Made by a program: the position numbers and the translations under genes. Below the pieces are notes generated by a model. It was not told the DNA's origin and ran no database searches. It saw only the letters and a list, made by a program, of their open reading frames with translations. Positions 1 through 4,669 of a stretch of 5,938 nt of DNA are shown piece after piece (positions within the stretch are counted from its first letter, which is position 1; the number at the start of each line of letters is the position of its first letter). The stretch comes from Methanobacteriota archaeon (GTDB taxonomy: Archaea > Thermoplasmatota > Thermoplasmata > Methanomassiliicoccales > Methanomethylophilaceae): the NCBI GenBank assembly GCA_029574055.1, contig JAKQBQ010000073.1, forward strand, positions 1 to 5,938, in the 5' to 3' direction.

Positions 1-596
1 TAGGCGATGATCTCGGCGTGGTCGAATGCGAGGCCGTTGTTCTCAACTATCCTCAGATCCCTTCCTCCGGATGCCGAATCAACGACAGCCCTCAGGCTCA
101 CCTCGTCATTCGAAAGCGATAAAAGAATGGTGTCCGAATAGTCGTCCGCGCGCAATGTGAACCAAAGCGCCCTATCCGCATCGCTGCCCGCTTTGGGCAA
201 TATTTGCTCGCCGTCAACAAGCGCCATATGCGCACAGCTGATGACCCAGGTGCGCGGGTCGCGGCCGGGTTTGCTAAAGGTGTAAAGCTGCTCCAGATAC
301 CCCCCGCTTATGCCCGCTTCCTCTTCCAGCTCCCGCTCTGCAGCTTCGCCGACCGTTTCATTAGGGCGCACGAACCCGCCCGGCAATGCCCATTGACCTA
401 TGAAAGGGTGCATTCCGCGCTGTATGAGCAGGATGCGCAGTTCTTTCTTCGGCAGCTTGCGGTAATTCTCCTCATGCGTGTCGGCAACGGCAAAGATGAC
501 GTTATCCACTGTTACCGACGGGCGCACATAGTCTCCGGGGCTGTATTGTTCAAGGAACTGCTCTTCGCTCAATCCGTTCTTGTCTAGCTGCACCAT
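1..596 (-). CDS. NUDIX hydrolase, ADP-ribose pyrophosphatase/NrtR-like, C-terminus cut by window edge
   Basis: Reading the minus strand from the ATG at 596 gives 198 residues without a stop to the left edge, so the 3' end is missing. The NUDIX box is intact at residues 74-96: G74, E80, then R88-E89, E92-E93 and G95, which form the magnesium site for cleaving a nucleoside diphosphate linked to another group. It follows the usual LPGG. An RDPR motif at residues 112-115, just after the box, and the ending AFDHAEII are typical of the ADP-ribose pyrophosphatase and NrtR-like branch. In that branch a winged-helix tail often follows, and here it would lie outside the window. The start is well supported: AGAGGT at 604-609 sits 7 bases before the ATG. 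ADP-ribose or a related dinucleotide is the likely substrate, but the sequence cannot fix it. A regulator role (NrtR) is possible, though the intact catalytic box favours an enzyme. The family call is firm and the substrate is inference. Confidence 0.88.
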   Translation of the reverse strand, partial: MVQLDKNGLSEEQFLEQYSPGDYVRPSVTVDNVIFAVADTHEENYRKLPKKELRILLIQRGMHPFIGQWALPGGFVRPNETVGEAAERELEEEAGISGGYLEQLYTFSKPGRDPRTWVISCAHMALVDGEQILPKAGSDADRALWFTLRADDYSDTILLSLSNDEVSLRAVVDSASGGRDLRIVENNGLAFDHAEIIA

Positions 597-603
597 AGGC
601 GTG

Positions 604-609
604 ACCTCT
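604..609 (-). promoter_or_regulatory. Ribosome binding site of the NUDIX gene
   Basis: On the minus strand AGAGGT lies 7 bases upstream of the ATG at 596. It is a good match to a Shine-Dalgarno core and fixes that ATG as the start rather than the GTG codon directly after it. Confidence 0.7.
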
Positions 610-613
610 TTCT

Positions 614-639
614 TTGATAGTATCAATATGATAATATCA
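614..639. promoter_or_regulatory. Two tandem palindromes upstream of the NUDIX gene, possible operator over the promoter
   Basis: TTGATAGTATCAA at 614-626 is a perfect palindrome around G620. TGATAATATCA at 629-639 is a second perfect one around A634. They share the half site TGATA/TATCA, and their centres are 14 bases apart. The block starts 18 bases upstream of the NUDIX ATG, just before its ribosome binding site. The AT-rich second palindrome lies where a TATA element for this gene would be expected, so a protein bound here could block transcription. The palindromes are seen directly. The operator role, and possible autoregulation if the NUDIX protein is NrtR-like, are inference. AT-rich DNA makes short palindromes more likely by chance, but two with the same half site are less so. 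Confidence 0.5.
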
Positions 640-701
640 AAACATTACTAAATACTTTTCCCCGCAATTGATCGTTAATCGTTTTAAGAATGTCTGCCGC
701 T

Positions 702-1238
702 TTACAACAACGGATCATCGCCCGAAAGGACAGCAGGAACAGCGACCCAGTCGTAGGTCTCTTTTGACATGACTCTCTTTGCGCGATCCTCGCCTACTAA
801 GGCAAGAAGCAGTTTGGCTCTTCCATTATACTTCCGGAAGTTCTCTTCCGCCTCTTCCTTAGGCCTTCCCGCCGGCCATCTCATGCCGTTGTGCCTCATA
901 TCCGCGAACTTGACCTCTGCCGCTATATCGCTTGTCGCAACCCTTTTCAGGTAATCTGCTACATCCTCACCACCGCGCTTGCTCACGCAGTCCACCGCGT
1001 TCACGATATCATCTTCGAAGCCTGCCGCGCGCAGATCGTCAAGCGTGATGCCGGTATCTTCCACTACATCATGCAGCAAGGCGGCGATCTTCCCGCGTTC
1101 GGTTATGCAGTATCCCGAGACGGCTATCGGATGCAGGATGTAGTCATTGCCCGATCTGTCCGTTTGTCCTCTGTGGGCCTCTGTCGCTATACGCAAAGCC
1201 TTCTCGTATTCCTGTCGAAATCGTACGCTGCCGGTCAT
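702..1238 (-). CDS. Stand-alone HD hydrolase, (p)ppGpp hydrolase-like (SpoT/MESH1 HD domain)
   Basis: This 178-residue protein is essentially a single HD domain. The metal and catalytic residues match the SpoT/MESH1 pattern in order and spacing: H36 (in LHPIAV), H56-D57 followed by E60-D61 (LLHDVVEDT), and D113 with N117 (KFADMRHN). The N-terminal AHRGQTDRSGNDYILHP stretch is also typical of this family, which removes the 3'-pyrophosphate of ppGpp or acts on related nucleotides. No synthetase or TGS/ACT domain is present, and the length suits a small alarmone hydrolase. The open frame runs back to 1511, but similarity begins at the ATG at 1238. The upstream part overlaps the divergent deaminase gene and reads as noise, so 1238 is chosen. 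No strong Shine-Dalgarno is seen, and a TATA-like GTTTATCC at 1266-1273 would give a very short leader. Substrate is inferred from family resemblance; another nucleotide phosphohydrolase activity is possible. Confidence 0.87.
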   Translation of the reverse strand: MTGSVRFRQEYEKALRIATEAHRGQTDRSGNDYILHPIAVSGYCITERGKIAALLHDVVEDTGITLDDLRAAGFEDDIVNAVDCVSKRGGEDVADYLKRVATSDIAAEVKFADMRHNGMRWPAGRPKEEAEENFRKYNGRAKLLLALVGEDRAKRVMSKETYDWVAVPAVLSGDDPLL

Positions 1239-1312
1239 GTTCGGTCTGCCCCTATGGTTCCCAATGGATAAACAATTCTCTAAACGGATACGGCGTCCTC
1301 TCGAATCGACAG

Positions 1313-1331
1313 AACTTAAAGGAAATAAGTT
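1313..1331. promoter_or_regulatory. Inverted repeat AACTTA-N7-TAAGTT in the HD hydrolase/deaminase divergent region
   Basis: Perfect 6-base arms at 1313-1318 and 1326-1331 flank 7 purines, 47 bases before the deaminase ATG. The region 1239-1377 serves two divergent genes and must hold both promoters. TTTAAT at 1330-1335 or ATTAAA at 1354-1359 could be the TATA element for the deaminase. The dyad may be an operator next to it. It is short, so chance is a real alternative. Confidence 0.3.
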
Positions 1332-1377
1332 TAATTGGGGAAAACGCTCATTCATTAAACTGCGGAATGGTCGTAAA

Positions 1378-1830
1378 ATGAACAAATTCATGGAAATAGC
1401 GTACGGAGAGGCTCTCGAAGGGATGTCCAAGAAGCACGGCGGACCATTCGGCGCTGTGATAGTCAAGGACGGCAAGGTCATTGCGAAAGGCCACAACGAG
1501 GTATTGCGCAACCATGACCCGGCCGCTCATGCGGAAGTGGTGGTGATCCGCAAGGCATGCAGGAAGCTGGATACCCTCGACCTGAGCGGCTGTACATTGT
1601 ATGTTACATCAAAACCGTGCCCCATGTGCACCGGCGTGATACAGTGGAGCAGGATCAAAAGGGTGGCGTTCTCCGGCAGTTACGAAGACACGGAAAAGCT
1701 GAATTTCGACGATCTTCAGTTCTCCAACTGCTTTGACGAAGAGGACGATATGTGGTGCCAGATCGATGAGGATCGGTTCGAAACGCTCGTCGATGCATTC
1801 AAAGCGTACAAAAAAGAGATCAAATATTGA
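1378..1830 (+). CDS. Nucleoside deaminase, guanine deaminase-like (cytidine deaminase superfamily)
   Basis: This 150-residue protein has the zinc-dependent deaminase signature: H51-A-E53 with E53 as proton shuttle, and P80-C81-x-x-C84. H51, C81 and C84 bind zinc. GGPFGAVIV at 21-29 is the usual N-terminal strand. The stretch after the first motif (HAEVVVIRKAC), the LDLSGCTLY segment, the FDD at 110-112 and an aromatic, lysine-rich C-terminus ending in a tyrosine resemble bacterial guanine deaminases of the GuaD type, which turn guanine into xanthine. tRNA adenosine deaminases share the core but differ in these places, so guanine or another free purine or pyrimidine is the better guess. The frame is open upstream to 1147, but that part overlaps the HD gene on the other strand and has no family match, so the ATG at 1378 is the start. 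No convincing Shine-Dalgarno precedes it. It is transcribed away from the HD hydrolase. The superfamily is certain; the substrate is inferred. Confidence 0.9.
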   Translation: MNKFMEIAYGEALEGMSKKHGGPFGAVIVKDGKVIAKGHNEVLRNHDPAAHAEVVVIRKACRKLDTLDLSGCTLYVTSKPCPMCTGVIQWSRIKRVAFSGSYEDTEKLNFDDLQFSNCFDEEDDMWCQIDEDRFETLVDAFKAYKKEIKY

Positions 1831-1875
1831 TGGGCCCCTGTTGTTCCATATAATACGAAAACTCGGTATCCGGGG

Positions 1876-1886
1876 TTATAAATTAA
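1876..1886 (+). promoter_or_regulatory. TATA-like box for the DUF5654 gene
   Basis: TTATAAATTAA lies 54 bases upstream of the ATG at 1940. Transcription about 25 bases downstream would leave a leader of roughly 35 bases that includes the GGAGG ribosome binding site. The deaminase stop is 46 bases upstream, so this gene probably has its own promoter. Confidence 0.5.
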
Positions 1887-1926
1887 GTATCTGGAAATTG
1901 TTACGGTCTCCAATCCACTTGTTAAT

Positions 1927-1931
1927 GGAGG
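1927..1931 (+). promoter_or_regulatory. Ribosome binding site of the DUF5654 gene
   Basis: GGAGG sits 8 bases before the ATG at 1940. It is the strongest Shine-Dalgarno in the window and decides the start against the longer frame that opens at 1733. Confidence 0.75.
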
Positions 1932-1939
1932 AAAAAAGA

Positions 1940-2197
1940 ATGAAAACAGATACGAAGCTCTTGTTCGTCACGACCTTCTCTGCCCTCATCACAGCCGCAT
2001 TCGGCCTCGTTGCCGCATTAGCCTGGAATGAAGCGATAAAGACCGCCGTAGGCATGTTCTTTGACGAAGGAAGCGAGATATGGGGGCTTTTGATATACGC
2101 AATACTGGTCACCATTTTGGCAGTGATAATGATCATTATCATAGCCAGGATCACAAAGAAACTGACTGACCAAGTGGCTGCGGACAAAAAAGAGTGA
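1940..2197 (+). CDS. DUF5654 family small membrane protein
   Basis: This 85-residue protein has two predicted membrane helices, at about residues 8-29 and 48-69. The first contains the run ALITAAFGLVAALAWNEAIK, which is the hallmark of the DUF5654 family, short archaeal and bacterial membrane proteins with no known function. A charged tail (KKLTDQVAADKKE) follows the second helix. The frame is open upstream to 1733, but GGAGG at 1927-1931, 8 bases before the ATG at 1940, fixes this start, and the upstream part overlaps the deaminase gene. The gene converges with the AlbA_2 membrane protein, with two bases between the stop codons. Its last codons and stop form one arm of a perfect palindrome shared with that gene. 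Family membership is recognised from sequence; nothing shows what it does. Confidence 0.85.
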   Translation: MKTDTKLLFVTTFSALITAAFGLVAALAWNEAIKTAVGMFFDEGSEIWGLLIYAILVTILAVIMIIIIARITKKLTDQVAADKKE

Positions 2198-2211
2198 ACT
2201 CACTCTTTTTT
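2186..2211. terminator. Bidirectional terminator palindrome containing both convergent stop codons
   Basis: A perfect inverted repeat has 11-base arms at 2186-2196 and 2201-2211 with the loop AACT. Each arm carries six A residues on the outside, so on either strand the transcript ends with a GAGTG hairpin followed by six U. Archaeal transcription termination depends mainly on U-tracts, so the site can stop transcription from both sides. The stop codons of the DUF5654 gene (2195-2197) and the AlbA_2 gene (2200-2202) lie within it. The repeat is seen directly; its terminator role is inference from position and U-tract. Confidence 0.7.
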
Positions 2212-3375
2212 AAACAATTTCCCCTTCTTTCTTTTCTTGAAACGGTTGTTGACGTAGTTCAGGGTGTCCATTCCATGGAGTTCTACGCTTGACGGCCCGG
2301 ATCTCACAATGAAGCTCTCCTGCTTCCCCTCTTTCAGGAACACAGGGCTGTTGCTCTTCCTGCATACGACCCTCATGACTCCCTTTCCCTCATAATCGGA
2401 AAGCCTGAAGGAGATAAAGGGAAGGAACTCGTTGCCGATATGCTCGGCGATGAGGTTGGTAAGGTGCAGATTCAGCTTATCGCGGCTCTCGAAGCTGTCC
2501 TCGTCGATCCCGATGACCCTGCCGTTGTCCGCCACGCCTATCAGCAGGGTCCCGCCTCTGCTGTTCATGAACGCCACCAGCGTCTTAAGGACCATCTTCT
2601 CGATCTTCTCGTCCTTTTCCTTGGTCCCGAGGTTCGTCCGGAGCGTGGATTTGTATTCCACCTTGTCGGTCTCCCTGCTGTCGAGGGCCTTCCGGATCTC
2701 CATTTTTTCGTAATCGTCGGCACCCAGCACGGCATCGTTGTCCGTCAGGTACTTCAGCACGGCATTCCTGACAGTCGAGGACAGGCTGCCGAGCCAGAAC
2801 ACGGTGCAGATAAGCACCGCACCGATGATCACGGGAACGAGCTGCCCCATCAATTCATCCATTGTCTGGGACAGTCCATCTACGACATGGCCCAAATGGT
2901 ACTGCAGCAACAGCAGCAGGGTGAAGAGCGCCAAAGCCACGGACAAAGAAACAAAAGCTATCCTGATGGGTCTGTCCGTCCCGCCGTCGGGCATTGCCGG
3001 CATGATCGAGTATGTGAGTATGAGCCCGCATACGCCCAGGACGACTCCGAAAAGGCAGTCCAGCGCCCAATCCCACGCACTCCCTTCGCCGAACAGCCTC
3101 CCCATCACAACGACCATCATAATCCAGACCATGACGAATACCATTATGGGGGGAATATGCACGGTCCGCCTATCCACATAAAGAACACCGGTGAGCACAA
3201 GTATTACCGGTATGGTGACAAAGACCTCCAAATACTTCTCCAAAAATACGCCGGCCAGCAGTATCGCTGTTGAAAGGAGCAACATGACTACGTAGCTGTC
3301 GTACAGGAACCTGCTGACGTATTTCCCGATCGAACTTTCTTCCCTATCGGCCGGAGCCTTTGTCCCCTCAGGCAT
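2200..3375 (-). CDS. Six-span membrane protein with a C-terminal Schlafen-type AlbA_2 domain
   Basis: This is a 391-residue protein counted from the ATG at 3375. A short polar N-terminus is followed by six likely membrane helices at about 26-45, 47-67, 74-93, 102-125, 138-158 and 178-198. A soluble part from about 235 to 370 matches the AlbA_2/Schlafen fold: VEYKSTLR near 239-246, then a helix leading into AFMNSRGGTLLIGVADNG (268-285) and the turn into VIGIDED. E240 and D283 sit in the conserved acidic positions of this fold. The last dozen residues are very basic. AlbA_2 domains are known in putative nucleic-acid-binding regulators, and in Schlafen RNases. With six spans the N-terminus and the AlbA_2 domain would both be cytoplasmic. 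A GTG at 3390 would add five residues. ATG 3375 is preferred because a TATA box centred near 3399 places transcription start almost on it, giving a leaderless message. Its function is unknown; signalling, RNA cleavage or defence are all open. Confidence 0.8.
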   Translation of the reverse strand: MPEGTKAPADREESSIGKYVSRFLYDSYVVMLLLSTAILLAGVFLEKYLEVFVTIPVILVLTGVLYVDRRTVHIPPIMVFVMVWIMMVVVMGRLFGEGSAWDWALDCLFGVVLGVCGLILTYSIMPAMPDGGTDRPIRIAFVSLSVALALFTLLLLLQYHLGHVVDGLSQTMDELMGQLVPVIIGAVLICTVFWLGSLSSTVRNAVLKYLTDNDAVLGADDYEKMEIRKALDSRETDKVEYKSTLRTNLGTKEKDEKIEKMVLKTLVAFMNSRGGTLLIGVADNGRVIGIDEDSFESRDKLNLHLTNLIAEHIGNEFLPFISFRLSDYEGKGVMRVVCRKSNSPVFLKEGKQESFIVRSGPSSVELHGMDTLNYVNNRFKKRKKGKLFKKE

Positions 3376-3395
3376 CAATATCCCATCCACGGGTC

Positions 3396-3403
3396 TATAT
3401 TTA
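3396..3403 (-). promoter_or_regulatory. TATA box for the AlbA_2 membrane protein gene
   Basis: On the minus strand TAAATATA lies in an AT-rich run, with its centre 24-25 bases before the ATG at 3375. This is the normal archaeal distance from TATA box to transcription start, so the message probably begins at or next to that ATG. Confidence 0.55.
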
Positions 3404-3463
3404 TTATTACTCTCTATAAGCCAACTCTTTCTTGTTCCGCATTGTGAATTTTTTATCAGAGAC

Positions 3464-3473
3464 TATTAAATAA
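3464..3473 (+). promoter_or_regulatory. TATA box for the lysine-rich protein/PPC operon
   Basis: TATTAAATAA is centred near 3468. Transcription would start near 3493, which is downstream of the GTG at 3486 and upstream of the TTG at 3507. This is a main reason to place the first gene's start at 3507. Confidence 0.5.
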
Positions 3474-3506
3474 CATAAAGAAGTAGTGGCGTACGGAGTA
3501 ATACCA

Positions 3507-3863
3507 TTGGCTGACATCAAGGAAGGCACTGTCAAGAAACCGGCTACGCCGCATAAGACTGACGACAAGCAAAGCAGCAGGAAATCGAAACCAAAACCGA
3601 AAGTGGTGTCTAAAAGGCAATCGATGCTCAACACTCAGAAGCTTGCGCCTTTCAAATATGATATGAACGAGGTGCTTTCCGCTTCTGCCATGGATCCTGC
3701 CCAGACGTCCTCCTTTTTGGCGTCTGTGATCGCTAAAGGGTCAAGAGTATCCACCAAGGACGCGAAGGAATATGCAAAGACCTTCCTTGATTCCGGGGAT
3801 CTCACGAAAGAAGAGTTCGACAAGATCAGCAGGCTGATGGATAAATACAGCAAATACCGTTAA
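3507..3863 (+). CDS. Unrecognised small protein: lysine-rich tail plus helical domain
   Basis: I do not recognise this 118-residue protein. Residues 1 to about 45 are rich in Lys, Ser, Pro and Thr, with few hydrophobics, and look disordered and strongly basic. Residues from about 52 to 118 are amphipathic and probably form several short helices (MNEVLSASAMDPAQTSSFLASVIAKG, then KDAKEYAKTFLDSG and KEEFDKISRLMDKYSKY). No cysteines, membrane segments or enzyme motifs are seen. A basic tail with a compact helical part would suit binding to nucleic acid or to an acidic partner, but this is a guess. The frame opens at a GTG at 3486. The TTG at 3507 is preferred because GGAG at 3495-3498 lies 8 bases before it and the likely transcription start falls between the two. 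It is the first gene of a probable operon with the PPC protein, 6 bases upstream of the latter's ATG. Confidence 0.72.
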   Translation: MADIKEGTVKKPATPHKTDDKQSSRKSKPKPKVVSKRQSMLNTQKLAPFKYDMNEVLSASAMDPAQTSSFLASVIAKGSRVSTKDAKEYAKTFLDSGDLTKEEFDKISRLMDKYSKYR

Positions 3864-3869
3864 GCTGCC

Positions 3870-4313
3870 ATGAGATCCTTTGAGATGGAAAGGGGCAGGA
3901 CGTTCGTCCTTAAGCTGGAGACCGGGGAGGTACTCCATGAGGCCCTGGAAGGATTCTGCGCCGATAAGGGGATAAGGAATGCGGTCGTCAGCGTCGTCGG
4001 GGGGATCGGCGGGGGATCGCGCATGGTCGTAGGCCCGGAGTTGCCTTGCGATAAAAAGGTCATACCATTGACCATCACACTCGACGCCCCTCATGAGTTA
4101 ACAGCAACAGGGACGATCTTCCCGGATGAGGACGGGAACCCGATGGTCCATATCCACGGGTCGGCAGGAAGGGAAGGCAGAGCCGTCACCGGGTGCCTCA
4201 GGGCAGGCGTGACAGCATGGCTTGTTTTAGAGGTGGTACTCATCGAATTGATCGGCGAAGGAGCCGTAAGGAAGAAGGACGAAAGCACAGGATTCAAAGT
4301 GCTGGAACTTTGA
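3870..4313 (+). CDS. PPC/DUF296 domain protein
   Basis: This 147-residue protein spans one PPC (DUF296) domain. It shows the family pattern: an N-terminal strand with LETGEVLHEALEGF, the glycine-rich turn VVGGIGGG at 42-49, then GNPMVHIHGSAGREG (89-103) with the HxH pair H94/H96, TGCLRAGV (107-114), and the closing strand EVVLIELIG. H94, H96 and C109 are the probable metal ligands; C109 stands where many family members have a His. PPC domains form trimers. In plants the domain is joined to AT-hooks and drives nuclear protein contacts, while bacterial and archaeal single-domain versions have no settled role. There is no AT-hook here, so the usual label 'DNA-binding' is weakly founded. The ATG at 3870 follows the preceding stop by 6 bases without a clear Shine-Dalgarno, which suggests translational coupling; an ATG at 3885 is the alternative. 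Its stop is one base from the convergent zinc-ribbon gene. Confidence 0.87.
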   Translation: MRSFEMERGRTFVLKLETGEVLHEALEGFCADKGIRNAVVSVVGGIGGGSRMVVGPELPCDKKVIPLTITLDAPHELTATGTIFPDEDGNPMVHIHGSAGREGRAVTGCLRAGVTAWLVLEVVLIELIGEGAVRKKDESTGFKVLEL

Positions 4314-4314
4314 T

Positions 4315-4659
4315 TCATCTTCTGTTGTACGTGTCATCGAAGTTGTTGAATACCGTATCGGTATATTTGTTCATGTGGACCCTGTCCTCCTTATCCGGGA
4401 CTATGAATCCCTGTATTGGGAACTCCGAGTCGCAGTGCGGACATCGGACGTATGGGCAATTCTGGTTCGCTTTCGGGCAGTGCTTGCAGGCTATCGCCCT
4501 CGACTGGAAAAGGCTGAACTCCTTGCCGCAGTTGGGGCAAAGGAATCTTCTCGCCGCTATCTTCAACTCCTTTGTGATATTTGCGGACCTTTCCTCGGGA
4601 GTGATCCACATCGGGGCCTTGGGCGACACGGGAACACGGTATGCCGGAGGTTCTGACAC
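4315..4659 (-). CDS. Small zinc-ribbon protein downstream of GGGP synthase
   Basis: This 114-residue protein has a cysteine-rich centre: C41-PN-C44-G, C58-KH-C61-P, then C68, C73 and C76 in NCPYVRCPHCDSEFP. H60 and H75 are further possible ligands. The pattern is that of one or two zinc ribbons. The C-x2-CP...C-x4-CP-x-C-x2-E-x-P arrangement recalls small prokaryotic zinc-ribbon proteins of unknown role. The flanks (1-38 and 84-114) are polar with no recognisable domain. The start is a GTG at 4659; AGGTGA at 4664-4669, overlapping the stop of the upstream gene, is its ribosome binding site. An ATG at 4611 has no such site. It is the third gene of the lipid operon, four bases after GGGP synthase, so it is probably made at the same time, but nothing in it shows a link to lipids. 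A nucleic-acid-binding or metal-handling role is equally possible. Confidence 0.75.
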   Translation of the reverse strand: MSEPPAYRVPVSPKAPMWITPEERSANITKELKIAARRFLCPNCGKEFSLFQSRAIACKHCPKANQNCPYVRCPHCDSEFPIQGFIVPDKEDRVHMNKYTDTVFNNFDDTYNRR

Positions 4660-4663
4660 TGTA

Positions 4664-4669
4664 TCACCT
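4664..4669 (-). promoter_or_regulatory. Ribosome binding site of the zinc-ribbon gene, overlapping the GGGPS stop
   Basis: AGGTGA on the minus strand contains the TGA stop of GGGP synthase and lies 4 bases before the GTG at 4659. It supports the unusual start codon and suggests that ribosomes finishing one gene begin the next. Confidence 0.6.

Noticed and set aside
204..587. Plus-strand open frame opposite the NUDIX gene
   Set aside because: The minus strand carries an intact NUDIX box and a good ribosome binding site; the plus frame is its shadow.
670..683. Direct repeat ATCGTT-A-ATCGTT downstream of the HD gene
   Set aside because: Only two 6-base copies in an AT-rich intergenic stretch, with no hairpin or U-tract; chance is a sufficient explanation.
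1147..1377. N-terminal extension of the deaminase back to 1147
   Set aside because: It overlaps the HD gene on the opposite strand, and the deaminase fold starts right after the ATG at 1378.
1239..1511. N-terminal extension of the HD hydrolase back to 1511
   Set aside because: The 91 extra residues overlap the divergent deaminase gene, show no similarity to HD proteins and would have to be transcribed from within the deaminase gene.
1831..1875. Possible terminator after the deaminase (GGGCCC and CCCC/GGGG arms)
   Set aside because: The arms are short, far apart and not followed by a U-tract.
2440..3273. Long plus-strand open frame (277 codons) inside the AlbA_2 gene
   Set aside because: It is fully antisense to a gene with clear membrane helices and domain motifs. 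Its translation is rich in His, Gln and Pro with no coherent fold, as expected for a mirror frame of GC-rich codons.
4375..4656. Plus-strand open frame opposite the zinc-ribbon gene
   Set aside because: The minus frame has ordered CxxC motifs and a ribosome binding site; the plus frame has neither.
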